From the NCBI RefSeq assembly GCF_035510375.1, contig NZ_DATKHG010000067.1: DNA of 64,000 nt; one strand, given 5' to 3'. The translations under genes were made by a program, and so were the position numbers. The notes beneath the pieces were generated by a model. The model did not search any database. It worked only from the letters and a program-made list of their open reading frames with translations, and had not been told where the DNA came from. The DNA comes from Paenibacillus_I sp035510375. Its GTDB lineage: Bacteria > Bacillota > Bacilli > Paenibacillales > Paenibacillaceae. This document shows, piece after piece, positions 16,682 to 25,975 of the stretch (positions are counted from its first letter, which is position 1; each line of letters begins with the position of its first letter).

Positions 16682-17764
16682 ATGAATAACTTCAACGGAC
16701 TGGATATGGGATTGGGCAATTTGGCGCGCTTGTCGAACGCGGTCACGAGATCGATCAGCCCGGAGAACTTTACCGGCGAGAAGGGCAAAGGCGCCATGGC
16801 AAAGGAAGGTACTGGGGCGAATTGCGCCCGTGATTTGGGCATCGGATGGAAGGTATCCCCTTCCGTGGAAATCGAACCGGGCACGGAGTTCACGATGGGT
16901 GAAATCCAGGGCCCCGGCGCCGTCCAGCACATCTGGCTGACCTGTTTCCCGCCGCAATGGCGCAATATGATCTTCCGCCTCTATTGGGACGGGGAAGAGT
17001 ACCCTTCCGTCGAGGTGCCGGTGTCGGATTTTTTCTGTAACGGCTGGCAGGAAAGAGCAGACGTCAACTCGCTTCCGATCGCCGTGAATCCGGCCGGCGG
17101 CTTTAACAGCTACTGGCTGATGCCGTTCCGCGAATCCGCCAGGATCACGATGGAGAACAAGAACGACGACAAGGCGGTACTGTACTATCAAATCGACTAT
17201 ACCCTCACGGACGTTCCGGAAGATGCTGCCTATTTCCATGCCCAGTGGCGACGCAGTAATCCGGTGGCTTACAAGGATGTACATACGATCCTCGACGGTA
17301 TCAGGGGCAAGGGTCACTATGTCGGCACATATTTAGCCTGGCAGGTCAATAATACCGGTTGGTGGGGAGAAGGCGAAATCAAATTTTTTATGGACGGAGA
17401 CCGGGATTTTCCGACCATCTGCGGAACGGGGACCGAGGATTACTTCGGCGGCGCATGGAACTGGGAGCAGCCGGCCGGCACGTACCGAACTTACTCGACG
17501 GCTTATTTGGGCATGCACCAGGTCATTAAGCCGGACGGGTTATACCGGAGCCAGCAGCGGTTCGGCATGTACCGTTGGCACGTGATGGACCCGATCCGAT
17601 TCGAGAGCGGCCTTAAGGTGACGATCCAGGATCTCGGGTGGCGTTCCGGCCGCCGATATCTGCCTCAGCAGAGCGATATTGCCTCCACTGCGTTCTGGTA
17701 CCAGACCGAGCCGCATGCCGCATACCCAAAGCTGCCGGGCAACGACGAACGGGAAGTCATCTGA
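16682..17764 (+). CDS. Second DUF2961 / GH172-family glycosidase
   Basis: 360 residues from the ATG at 16682, which is well spaced from GGGGAG (the ATG at 16673 is too close). No signal peptide. Same architecture as the protein at 6747, but a divergent paralogue: GPGAVQHIWLTC, PVSDFFCNGW, WWGEGEI and CGTGTEDYF carry the two presumed catalytic glutamates. The N-terminus (RSISPENFTGEKGKG) is of a second GH172 subtype. The two enzymes may differ in linkage or chain-length preference. It ends the enzyme part of the locus; a LacI regulator follows 95 bp later. Confidence 0.87.
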   Translation: MNNFNGLDMGLGNLARLSNAVTRSISPENFTGEKGKGAMAKEGTGANCARDLGIGWKVSPSVEIEPGTEFTMGEIQGPGAVQHIWLTCFPPQWRNMIFRLYWDGEEYPSVEVPVSDFFCNGWQERADVNSLPIAVNPAGGFNSYWLMPFRESARITMENKNDDKAVLYYQIDYTLTDVPEDAAYFHAQWRRSNPVAYKDVHTILDGIRGKGHYVGTYLAWQVNNTGWWGEGEIKFFMDGDRDFPTICGTGTEDYFGGAWNWEQPAGTYRTYSTAYLGMHQVIKPDGLYRSQQRFGMYRWHVMDPIRFESGLKVTIQDLGWRSGRRYLPQQSDIASTAFWYQTEPHAAYPKLPGNDEREVI

Positions 17765-17859
17765 CCGTTAGATTTTCGTTGATAACAGATCCGTGAGGTG
17801 ATAATGTGAAGCCATGGAACCGATTGCGGATCGAGGGGGCCGCCTTCACGGAGGGACAG

Positions 17860-18876
17860 ATGGACAAGCATACCATATACCATATTGCCGAGCGCGTGGG
17901 CGTATCGCCTTCCACCGTATCAAGGGCACTGTCAGGCAGAGGGTATTGCGGCGAGAAGACCAAGAGCAAAATCATCGCCGCAGCCAAGGAAATGAATTAT
18001 GCACCCGACAGCGCGGCCAAGATGCTCAAGATGAGACAGACGAACAAAATTATTTTCGCCGTGCCCGACATATGCAACCCGTTCTATTTCGACATGATCA
18101 ACGGAATCAATCAGGTACTCGAAGAGCATGGATACCTTCTGATTCTGTTTTATACGAAACACAGCCTTAAAGAGGAATTAAAGGCGATCCAAAACTTGAA
18201 GGAAAAAGTGGCGGATGGCATGATTATGGTTTCCTTCAACTTTGGCGAGGAGAACATCCGTGCCATCAATGCCTTGCGTGCGCCAGTCGTACTCACCAAC
18301 AAGTATGTATCGCCGGAGGGGCGCGACCGGTTTGATTATGTCTATGTGGATACCTACACCGGAATCAAGCTGGCCACCGAGCACCTTATCAAGCAAGGAA
18401 TCGAAAAAATCGGTTACATCGGCGGCAACCTGGGCGAGCAAACCGGCTATCAGCGCTTTTGCGGGTACCGAGACGCCTTGCTTGACTCGAATTTGCCCCT
18501 TGTTGACGGACTTGTGGCTGAATCCAACTACACGGAGAGCGGCGGTTATTTGACGGCCAATTCCATGCTGGAGAGGAACGACAGGCCCCAAGGAATCGTG
18601 GCGGCCAACGATTTGATGGCAATCGGGGTGATGAAGGCCTGCGAAGAGGCAGGTCTTCGTATTCCTGATGACATCGCCATCGTAGGCATGGATAATTTGG
18701 ACATCGCTTCCCGGGTACATCCCAAGCTGACCTCCGTGTCGCTGATGCAGGAGGAAATCGGAAGAAGGGCGGCGCAGGTTCTGATCGACCGCTTGCAGGG
18801 GAAGCCTAGGAGCGAGGGCGAAACCAAGCTTCTTCCCCGACTCGTCGTGCGGGATTCCAGTATAAGGTTGGGGTGA
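17860..18876 (+). CDS. LacI-family transcriptional regulator (second copy in locus)
   Basis: 338 residues from ATG 17860, preceded by GGAGGGA. HTH at residues 3-48 (YHIAERVGVSPSTVSRALSGRGY; then MNYAPDSAAKML), effector domain 60-335 with FAVPDICNPFYFDM and DDIAIVGMDNLDIASR. The frame is open for 18 codons upstream, but that part lacks a ribosome site. It is followed one base later by the sensor kinase, so it shares an operon with the two-component system rather than with the enzymes. Confidence 0.88.
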   Translation: MDKHTIYHIAERVGVSPSTVSRALSGRGYCGEKTKSKIIAAAKEMNYAPDSAAKMLKMRQTNKIIFAVPDICNPFYFDMINGINQVLEEHGYLLILFYTKHSLKEELKAIQNLKEKVADGMIMVSFNFGEENIRAINALRAPVVLTNKYVSPEGRDRFDYVYVDTYTGIKLATEHLIKQGIEKIGYIGGNLGEQTGYQRFCGYRDALLDSNLPLVDGLVAESNYTESGGYLTANSMLERNDRPQGIVAANDLMAIGVMKACEEAGLRIPDDIAIVGMDNLDIASRVHPKLTSVSLMQEEIGRRAAQVLIDRLQGKPRSEGETKLLPRLVVRDSSIRLG

Positions 18877-18877
18877 C

Positions 18878-20647
18878 ATGAGGAGAGGGGTGCCGGGGAA
18901 GCTCACACTTCAGAAAAAAATGACGATCCTGCTGGTCCTGTTCATTCTGATTCCCTTATCGTTGTTCGGTTATTTGTATTACGAAAACTCAATACGTTTT
19001 GTATCGGATCGTACGGACCAGGAAACGGGTCAAGTGTTGGGACTGGTAAGGCAGAACGTCGACCAGATGCTCAAGGAGTACGAAGCCCAGCTCAAGACGA
19101 TCTACGACAATGAAGAAGTGATCACCGAGCTCGCCCGCACCAGCGGCAAATCCGGCGGAACGGCAGAAACCTCGGACTTGATCAATCGGTTTCTGCGCAA
19201 CTTCCTTAGGGGCAAGGACGATGTGGATTCGATCTACTTGTACACGTCCGATGGGCAAATGTATTTTGCGGATTTCAAAGGGTCCGGATTTTTCGTTTCC
19301 CAATACGAGGCGCATGCTGAATGGCAGAGGAACGTCAAGCTTGCCGGCGGCCGTGCGGTCTGGCTGCCGACCTACGAGCTCCCGGCCAACCGGTACCTGC
19401 CGAAGGCGACGCAGTATTTCCCCATAGGCATGCAGGTAAAGAATGTCGCTGACGTCATGCAAACCTTGGGAAGTGTGTACATGAACGTCAAAATCTCTGC
19501 GTTGGACCGTCTGATCGAGAGTGTCGCCGTCAGCCCCAATGGTACTCTTCTGCTGGCCGACGGTGCAGGCAATGTCTTGTGGCACCGTAATCCCGAGGCT
19601 TATCAGGTGCAGCTGACCGGCATTCCCTTCTACAGCGAAATGATGAGAAGCAAGCAGCCTTTCTCCACCCATCGGTTAAATGGGGAACTCTACCGCGTTA
19701 GTATTGTACAGTCCAGCTACAATAATTGGTATTATATCTCCCTTATCCCACAGTCTGATTTGAATGCCCAGTCCAGGGATTTGCGGCGTTTTTTGTTTGT
19801 AACGTTGCTCTTCTTCGGTGTTTCTTTCGTTTTGCTGGCCTGGTGGGCTTCGCGATTCATTACACGTCCGGTCCGGCAAATGGCGCTGGCGATGAAGCAA
19901 ATCCATAAAGACAATCTGGGATTTCGCCTGCCGGCGACTTCCGATGACGAGATCGGTTTGCTTCAGTCTGCCTTCAACAGCATGAGGGGGCGGATCACGG
20001 ATTTGATCCAGGAAGTCCGGATCGTCAGTGAAAAGGAGAAGGAAGCGGAGGTACGGGCGCTTCAAGCCCAGATTAATCCGCATTTCGTGTACAACTCCCT
20101 GGATACGATCAATTGGATGGCGATGGAGAAGCGGCAGACCGAGATCAGCTCGATGATTGCGGCGCTGAGTGATATTATGCGTTATGCGATTCGTCCGGGC
20201 GAGCAATGGGTGACTCTCGAAGAAGAATTGCAATGGGCCCGTAACTATGCGTACTTGCAGAAGATGAGATTCGAGGAACGGTTCGAGATCGTATTCGATG
20301 TCGACCCGATGCTGCTTTTGAGCAAAGTCCCGCGGCTGTTCCTTCAGCCGTATCTTGAAAACTCCATTCTGCACGGGATGGAAGATGTAGAGGCCGGGGG
20401 CCTGATTACCGTCACCGTGACCTCCGACCTGACGACAGGCGGCATTCGTGTCCTGCTGGCCGATAACGGAAGCGGAATTCCGAAGGATGATCTGCAGGAC
20501 ATCATGCATCGTCGCAGCCGGGGAATAGGGATCTATAATCTGGACGACAGGTTGAAGCTGGAATTCGGATCCGAATATGGAGTATCCATTCACTCTTCAC
20601 AGGGCGCCGGTACGATCATCACCATTATACTGCCCCGGATTACCTAG
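18878..20647 (+). CDS. YesM-type sensor histidine kinase
   Basis: 589 residues. Membrane segments at about 15-36 and 300-325 enclose an extracytoplasmic sensor region of some 260 residues. A HAMP linker follows, then the His_kinase domain (QAQINPHFVYNSLDTINWM, His402 is the phosphorylation site) and an ATPase domain with LQPYLENSILHG and ADNGSGIP. This is the standard partner of YesN-type regulators in carbohydrate loci of Paenibacillaceae. The response regulator gene lies 39 bp downstream and a binding protein two genes on, which may present the sugar signal to the sensor region. Confidence 0.93.
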   Translation: MRRGVPGKLTLQKKMTILLVLFILIPLSLFGYLYYENSIRFVSDRTDQETGQVLGLVRQNVDQMLKEYEAQLKTIYDNEEVITELARTSGKSGGTAETSDLINRFLRNFLRGKDDVDSIYLYTSDGQMYFADFKGSGFFVSQYEAHAEWQRNVKLAGGRAVWLPTYELPANRYLPKATQYFPIGMQVKNVADVMQTLGSVYMNVKISALDRLIESVAVSPNGTLLLADGAGNVLWHRNPEAYQVQLTGIPFYSEMMRSKQPFSTHRLNGELYRVSIVQSSYNNWYYISLIPQSDLNAQSRDLRRFLFVTLLFFGVSFVLLAWWASRFITRPVRQMALAMKQIHKDNLGFRLPATSDDEIGLLQSAFNSMRGRITDLIQEVRIVSEKEKEAEVRALQAQINPHFVYNSLDTINWMAMEKRQTEISSMIAALSDIMRYAIRPGEQWVTLEEELQWARNYAYLQKMRFEERFEIVFDVDPMLLLSKVPRLFLQPYLENSILHGMEDVEAGGLITVTVTSDLTTGGIRVLLADNGSGIPKDDLQDIMHRRSRGIGIYNLDDRLKLEFGSEYGVSIHSSQGAGTIITIILPRIT

Positions 20648-20686
20648 CTGCACCCCATAAATGTCGGACAATCGGAGGGTCAGCCT

Positions 20687-22246
20687 ATGTTTCGAGTAAT
20701 CATCGTTGATGACGAGCCGAAGGTTCGGAGGGGATTATCGAAGCTCATTCCGGAGCTCGATTGCGATTGGGAAATCGCAGGCGAAGCCAGGAACGGCGCG
20801 GAAGCGATCGAGATCGTCAAGCAAACATTGCCTGATCTGGTCATTACGGACATTCGCATGCCGCAGATGAACGGACTGGATTTACTCAGCGCTCTTAAGG
20901 AGTATCCGGTTCACGTTGTGATTTTGTCAGGGTACGGCTTCTTCGAATATGCACAAACCGCCGTCAAATTCGGCGCATTCGACTATTTGCTCAAGCCGGT
21001 CAAGCCGCAAGAAATCAAAAGCATGCTGCATAGGGTGAAGGAGCGCAAGCGAACGCGGGATCTGCCCGAGACAAACGTATCGAATCCGCTCTATTATTCG
21101 AAGTTGTGGAAGGATTGGCTGCTTCAGCAGGACGAAGCCCGGCAGTACGAGGGGAAATTGCGGGAATTGCTGCCGGGAGATGCTTGTACGTACCAAATTA
21201 TGGCGGTCGAGATCGACCGCTTTGACGAATTGATAATGGAAGACCAGTGGGGTGACAGGCAGCTGGTCTCGTTTGCGGTACGCAACGTGATTCAAGAAAT
21301 TATAGCGGAGGGGCAGAATAGTGCCGGAATGCTTTTATTCTCGAGCGGGCCTCAGCTGTATTACCTGCTGACAAGCGGAATCTTGGAAAGGGAGGCTGCT
21401 GCTCGCCTCATCGAAGAAATAAAGAAGTGGGTCAAACTATCGATTTCCGTCGGACTGAGCGGGCTGACGCAAGATTTCGGCGATCTGCCTTCGCTTTACC
21501 GGCATGCGGGAGAAGCGCTTCAAAACAAGCTGATCCATGGGGACGGAATCGTTGGCCGATACGAAGATTTGGCCATGAACGTCTCGGGATACCCGAGCGG
21601 CACCGATGAGTCGATCGTCCGTGCGATTCGGGGCGGTCACCAGGAAAAGGCACTCGAAGGTCTGGCCTCGTTCATGCGTACGGTCAAAGAGGCCAATGTG
21701 TCATTCCGGTTGTTTAACCTGTATGGGCTGCAACTTCTCTCATCCGTTTATCGAGTCGTATACGAGAACAAAATTCTCGATTTGGTTACCCGCAAAGCCG
21801 AGCAGTCGCGTGAGATGTTCCGACGTGATTTCACCCCTGAAGAATATTTGCGTTTTATGGCGGAGCTGATCCGCCATACTGTCGAGTCTATGGAATGGAA
21901 CCGGCAGCAGAAGCATAACCGTACCATCGACAAGGCGATTGATTTTATCCGCAAAAATCATGCCATTGATATTTCACTGGAGGATGTTGCGCTTCAAGCG
22001 GGAATGAGCGTCAACTACTTCAGTTCCTTCTTCAAACAGGAAACGGGGGACAACTTTGTCGAGTATCTGATGCGGTTCCGCATCGACAAAGCCAAAACGC
22101 TGATGATGAACTCGGAGCTCCGTCTGTACGAAATCAGCCGCTTGGTCGGATATCAAGACGTCAAATATTTCTCCCGGCTGTTCAAGCGTCATGTGGGCGT
22201 GACTCCGGCCGAATACAGGCAGTTTTTCTACCGCAAGGAGGATTGA
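20687..22246 (+). CDS. YesN-type response regulator, receiver plus AraC domain
   Basis: 519 residues. Receiver domain at 1-120 with DDE at 8-10, phospho-acceptor Asp55 (VITDIRMP) and Lys in LLKPVK; a long middle region; and an AraC helix-turn-helix pair at about 410-515 (ISLEDVALQAGMSVNYFS and YEISRLVGYQDVKYFSRLFK, ending GVTPAEYRQFF). GGAGGG ribosome site. Probably activates importer and enzyme genes of this locus when the partner kinase senses sugar. Confidence 0.93.
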   Translation: MFRVIIVDDEPKVRRGLSKLIPELDCDWEIAGEARNGAEAIEIVKQTLPDLVITDIRMPQMNGLDLLSALKEYPVHVVILSGYGFFEYAQTAVKFGAFDYLLKPVKPQEIKSMLHRVKERKRTRDLPETNVSNPLYYSKLWKDWLLQQDEARQYEGKLRELLPGDACTYQIMAVEIDRFDELIMEDQWGDRQLVSFAVRNVIQEIIAEGQNSAGMLLFSSGPQLYYLLTSGILEREAAARLIEEIKKWVKLSISVGLSGLTQDFGDLPSLYRHAGEALQNKLIHGDGIVGRYEDLAMNVSGYPSGTDESIVRAIRGGHQEKALEGLASFMRTVKEANVSFRLFNLYGLQLLSSVYRVVYENKILDLVTRKAEQSREMFRRDFTPEEYLRFMAELIRHTVESMEWNRQQKHNRTIDKAIDFIRKNHAIDISLEDVALQAGMSVNYFSSFFKQETGDNFVEYLMRFRIDKAKTLMMNSELRLYEISRLVGYQDVKYFSRLFKRHVGVTPAEYRQFFYRKED

Positions 22247-22247
22247 C

Positions 22248-23570
22248 ATGATCAGAGCGATAACGGCTGCAATATTGAAAATCATGGTGGCGTCAATCGC
22301 CCTTGCGGTGGCCGGTTGCGCGAATGTTGTTGAATCGGAAGGGCCTGAGGTGAATAAATTGCTGAATTCGCCGGAGTCCGGCGCAAGCGCCGACAAGGTT
22401 GTACTTCGGTTGTGGTCGTTTCATCAGGCGATGGAATACGACTTCTGGCAATGGCTGGCCAAGGAGTACGAGAAGGCCAATCCGAATATCGAAATCCGGG
22501 TCGAGTACGTGTCCAGCGACGACTATTTCTCCAGCACGCGATTGCTGTCCGCATTCGCTTTCGGACAGGGGCCGGACATCTTCTTCGTCTCTCCCGCCAC
22601 CATAAAAAGGTTCGTTGACGCGGACTTTCTGTTCCCGCTCACGAATCAGTTCACCCGGGCAATTCGGGAGGATTTCAATCCCGTCGCCCTGGATTCCGTG
22701 ACAGTGGACGGTCAGATCTATGCAGTGCCGTTCGAGACGGAACTGCTTGGTCTGTATTATAACAAGAAGATGTTCAGCGATCACAAGCTGGAACCTCCAA
22801 AGACCTGGGATCAGATGATGCAGGCCGCAGAGCGACTGAAATCCCCTGCCGTCAGCGGCTTGACGATCGAAACCTATGACGGGGTTTATCAGAATTTCTC
22901 CTGGCTTCCATTCTTATGGCAGACCGGAAGCGACCTGCTCTCGGATAAAGGAATCTCTTCCGGGTTGACGGGCTCTCGTGCTGCGGACATGTACCGGTTT
23001 TTTCGCCGGATGGTCGAACAAGACCTGATCAATATGCGGCCGTCCCGTCCGACGACCGACATCGGCATTTTGGCAAGCGGCGAAACAGCCATGCAAGTGA
23101 GCGGATCGTGGAATATCCGCATGCTCGAAACCGAGTTCAAAGACCAACCGATCGGGGTAATCCCTCTTCCGGCGCCCGCGGACGGCAGTCGGGTGACCAT
23201 TGCAGGAGGCTGGAAGATGGCGGTCAACCGTCAAAGCGAGTATGCGGAGGAAGCCGCAAAGTTCATCATGTGGTCGTTCGCAGGCACGTCGGACATCCCG
23301 CTCAAGTGGGTGAGTCAGACGAAATTTGCATACTCTCCCCGGAACTCCGTCATGGAGGCAGGGGAGAAGTATTACCGCGAGGGATTAAGGGCCGTGTTTA
23401 CGGATGAAATTTACGGCACGGAGCGTGCGGAACCCCAGCTTCCGGAGGAAATCTACCGGATTTTCTCCGATTCGCTGCAGGAGCTGCTCTTCGCCGAGTC
23501 AACACCGGAGGATATCGTAAGCAAGGCCAGGCGTCTCATCGAAGCCGGTCTGAATCCGACCGTAAAATAG
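22248..23570 (+). CDS. Solute-binding lipoprotein linked to the two-component system
   Basis: 440 residues, signal peptide with AVAGC lipobox, family-1 type solute-binding domain (LWSFHQAMEYDFWQWLAKEYEK; MQVSGSWNIRML; IAGGWKMAVN). Its start is one base after the response regulator stop, with AAGGAGG inside the regulator's end, so it is translated with the two-component system. It is clearly homologous to the importer binding protein directly downstream (shared KFAYSPR and a VFT motif near the C-terminus). Because no permease lies between it and the kinase, it may act as a sensing co-receptor instead of, or in addition to, transport (inference). Confidence 0.88.
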   Translation: MIRAITAAILKIMVASIALAVAGCANVVESEGPEVNKLLNSPESGASADKVVLRLWSFHQAMEYDFWQWLAKEYEKANPNIEIRVEYVSSDDYFSSTRLLSAFAFGQGPDIFFVSPATIKRFVDADFLFPLTNQFTRAIREDFNPVALDSVTVDGQIYAVPFETELLGLYYNKKMFSDHKLEPPKTWDQMMQAAERLKSPAVSGLTIETYDGVYQNFSWLPFLWQTGSDLLSDKGISSGLTGSRAADMYRFFRRMVEQDLINMRPSRPTTDIGILASGETAMQVSGSWNIRMLETEFKDQPIGVIPLPAPADGSRVTIAGGWKMAVNRQSEYAEEAAKFIMWSFAGTSDIPLKWVSQTKFAYSPRNSVMEAGEKYYREGLRAVFTDEIYGTERAEPQLPEEIYRIFSDSLQELLFAESTPEDIVSKARRLIEAGLNPTVK

Positions 23571-23604
23571 TCCACCCTCCTTAAATATTTCCCGTTACGG
23601 ACCC

Positions 23605-23631
23605 CGGCCCAAGTGTATTACACTTGGGCCG
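23605..23631 (+). terminator. 13-bp perfect stem between two binding-protein genes
   Basis: CGGCCCAAGTGTA (23605-23617) and its exact complement (23619-23631) around a single central T, followed by AAATCATTT. It probably ends the regulatory operon 17860-23570 or attenuates reading into the importer operon. Confidence 0.6.
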
Positions 23632-23657
23632 AAATCATTTGAAAGGGGTCATTCAAG

Positions 23658-24998
23658 ATGAGAAAGACTTGGAAAGGGATCGGGGTTGCGGTATTCGTAT
23701 TGCTGCTTGTATTTCTAGCAGCATGCGGAAACGGCGCGAATAATGCCGGCGGTTCATCAAGCGATTCCCTGCAATCGTCGGCCGCTGGCGACAACGGCAA
23801 CGGCGGTAACGCCGGCAAGAAAGTCAAGTTGAAATTTTACGACTTCCATACGGAAGCGGAAGAGAAATTTTTCAAAGGCCTGGTGGACGAATACAACAAG
23901 ATTCAGAACAAAGTGGAAATCGAATATTCCACATTCAATCAGGGTGACTATACGACGACGAAGCTTCCGACCGCCTTCGCTTCCGGCGAGGGACCGGACA
24001 TTTACATGATTAGTCCGGGCGACTTCATGAAATTCGCCAAGTCCGGCCTGATGGCGGATTTGTCTCCATATTTCCCGGAGGGCTCCAAAGAAGATTTCCT
24101 GCCGGCCTCACTTGACGCGGTTACGGTAGACGGCAAGATCATGGCGCTGCCGTTCGAGCTCGAACTGCTGGGACTCTATTACAATGAAGACATGCTGAAA
24201 GCAGCAAACGTTGAAGTTCCGAAGACGTGGGACGAGTTGTACGCGGCAGGGAAGAAGCTGACGACAGACAAGGTTGCCGGACTGGTTCTTCCTCCGGACA
24301 AAGGCCCATATTTCAACTTTATCTGGTACCCGTTCCTCTGGCAGCTGGGCGGCAATGTTCTGAGCGAGGATGGAACGAAATCGGCATTCAACACGCCGGA
24401 GACGGCCAAAGCGCTTGATTTCTGGGGCAAATTTTTTCAGGACGGCATCTCTCCGAAGAAACTCCAGATGGGACCGTGGGAGATCGATCACCTGGGCAAG
24501 AAAGAGGCGGCCATGCAGGTCGTCGGCACGTGGGCGATCAATCGTGCCGAAGAAGTGTTTAAGGATGTTCCCATCAATGTAGCCCCTCTGCCGATTCCGG
24601 AAGGGGGCAAAGCGGCAACCGATGCCGGAGGATGGAAACTTGCCGTCAACGGCAAAAGCGAAAATGTCGAGGAAGCTGCGAAGTTCGTCATGTGGGCATT
24701 CGCGGATGATCCGGAGCGCGCTCTCAAATGGGTTACGGAAGTGAAATTTGCATATTCACCGCGCAAATCCGTTGTAGAAGCCGGTAAAGAAATTTACAGC
24801 AAAGGCATGCGCAAGGTGTTTACGGAGCAGATCTACGACTCCGCGATTCCGGAACCTCGTTACCCTTCCGAAGTGCTTGATGTCGTAGGCGATGCCATGC
24901 AGTATGTCATGTACGGTAAATATGACGGGGCCAAAGCGGCTGAAGTCGTCGATCCCCTCATCAACGATGCAATCGCAAGCGCAGACGCGAAATCATAG
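23658..24998 (+). CDS. Sugar ABC transporter substrate-binding lipoprotein (second importer)
   Basis: 446 residues. Lipoprotein signal (LAACGNG), a short Gly/Asn/Ser-rich linker, then a solute-binding domain (LKFYDFHTEAEEKFF; DIYMISPGDFMKFAKSG; MQVVGTWAINRAEE; DAGGWKLAVNGKS). It is a paralogue of the protein encoded at 22248, by an old tandem duplication, and is followed by two permease genes. GAAAGGGG ribosome site. Cargo not determinable from sequence; the position in the D-arabinan locus suggests another oligosaccharide size class or side chain. Confidence 0.92.
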   Translation: MRKTWKGIGVAVFVLLLVFLAACGNGANNAGGSSSDSLQSSAAGDNGNGGNAGKKVKLKFYDFHTEAEEKFFKGLVDEYNKIQNKVEIEYSTFNQGDYTTTKLPTAFASGEGPDIYMISPGDFMKFAKSGLMADLSPYFPEGSKEDFLPASLDAVTVDGKIMALPFELELLGLYYNEDMLKAANVEVPKTWDELYAAGKKLTTDKVAGLVLPPDKGPYFNFIWYPFLWQLGGNVLSEDGTKSAFNTPETAKALDFWGKFFQDGISPKKLQMGPWEIDHLGKKEAAMQVVGTWAINRAEEVFKDVPINVAPLPIPEGGKAATDAGGWKLAVNGKSENVEEAAKFVMWAFADDPERALKWVTEVKFAYSPRKSVVEAGKEIYSKGMRKVFTEQIYDSAIPEPRYPSEVLDVVGDAMQYVMYGKYDGAKAAEVVDPLINDAIASADAKS

Positions 24999-25018
24999 AA
25001 AGACATAACAATCAGCGC

Positions 25019-25057
25019 ACGGGGGCGGATGGACGATATAGTCCGTCCCCGTTTCTC
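25019..25057 (+). terminator. Hairpin between binding-protein and permease genes
   Basis: An imperfect GC-rich stem, ACGGGG...GGATGGAC pairing with GTCCGTCCCCGT, around loop GATATA, followed by T-rich sequence. Like the hairpin at 10530 it separates a binding-protein gene from its permeases. The ATG at 25029 lies within this stem, one reason for preferring the later GTG as the permease start. Confidence 0.55.
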
Positions 25058-25076
25058 ATTTTCGAGGAGGTATAAG

Positions 25077-25970
25077 GTGACTCCAAAACAAATCAGCGCA
25101 AGAACCAGGAACGAGTGGGTCACGGCATATGGCTTCTTGCTCCCGAACATCGCAGGATTGCTTGTATTCGTATTTATACCGATCATTTACGCTTTCTACG
25201 TCAGCCTGCACGATTGGAACGCTCTGAGCCCGAAGGTATACTCGGGTTTGTCGAATTACCGGGAACTTCTCGTTGATGACCAGTGGTGGAGCTCAATCCG
25301 GAAAACGCTGCTGTTCAGCGCGGTTTATGTTCCGCTGTTGTTCGGCTTGTCCTTGCTGTCGGCGCTGATGCTTCATGGGATCCGCGGAAGGTCAACCGGT
25401 ATCGTGCGAACCATGTTTCTGATGCCGTTCGCCATCACATCGGTTATTTCCGCCATTATCGGGATGTTCATGATGGATCCCCGAAACGGCGTCATCAACA
25501 GGCTCATTGAGTACGCCGGAGGCAGGGGTCAAGAATTTCTGGCATCCACTTCCCAAGCGTTGTTCAGTATCATCGGCGTCATTCTGTGGATTAACATCGG
25601 CTACAACATGATCATTTTCCTGTCGGCGATCAAGGAAATTCCCCGGGATTACTACGAAGCGGCGGGAATTGACGGCGCCACCGGGTGGAAGTCGTTCCGG
25701 TTCATTACGCTTCCGCTGCTGAAAGAAACCAGCACCTTTATTCTGATCGTGACAACCATCGGTTCCTTCCAGGCATTGGACCAGATTCTGGTCATGACGA
25801 AGGGTGGACCCATGAATTCGACTGAAGTGAGCGTTCTTTACATTTTCAAACAGGGATTCGATCTCCTTAACATGGGTTATGCGTCTGCACTCGCGTTCGC
25901 CTTGTTCCTGATCATTTTCTGTTTGTCTCTATTCCAATTGAAACTGCTCTCTTCCAACAAGCAGGGGTGA
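25077..25970 (+). CDS. Sugar ABC transporter permease (MalF/UgpA type)
   Basis: 297 residues from GTG 25077, which has GAGGAGG six bases upstream; the ATG at 25029 is inside a hairpin. Six membrane segments (first FLLPNIAGLLVFVFIPIIY), EAA loop YYEAAGIDGATGWKSFRF. Binding protein 78 bp upstream, partner permease directly downstream with a 5-bp gap. No ATPase gene nearby. Confidence 0.92.
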   Translation: MTPKQISARTRNEWVTAYGFLLPNIAGLLVFVFIPIIYAFYVSLHDWNALSPKVYSGLSNYRELLVDDQWWSSIRKTLLFSAVYVPLLFGLSLLSALMLHGIRGRSTGIVRTMFLMPFAITSVISAIIGMFMMDPRNGVINRLIEYAGGRGQEFLASTSQALFSIIGVILWINIGYNMIIFLSAIKEIPRDYYEAAGIDGATGWKSFRFITLPLLKETSTFILIVTTIGSFQALDQILVMTKGGPMNSTEVSVLYIFKQGFDLLNMGYASALAFALFLIIFCLSLFQLKLLSSNKQG

Positions 25971-25975
25971 GAATC

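Noticed and set aside
25029..25076. Extended N-terminus of the second-importer MalF-type permease
   Set aside because: The earlier ATG lies within a hairpin and lacks a ribosome site, whereas GTG 25077 follows GAGGAGG at good distance.
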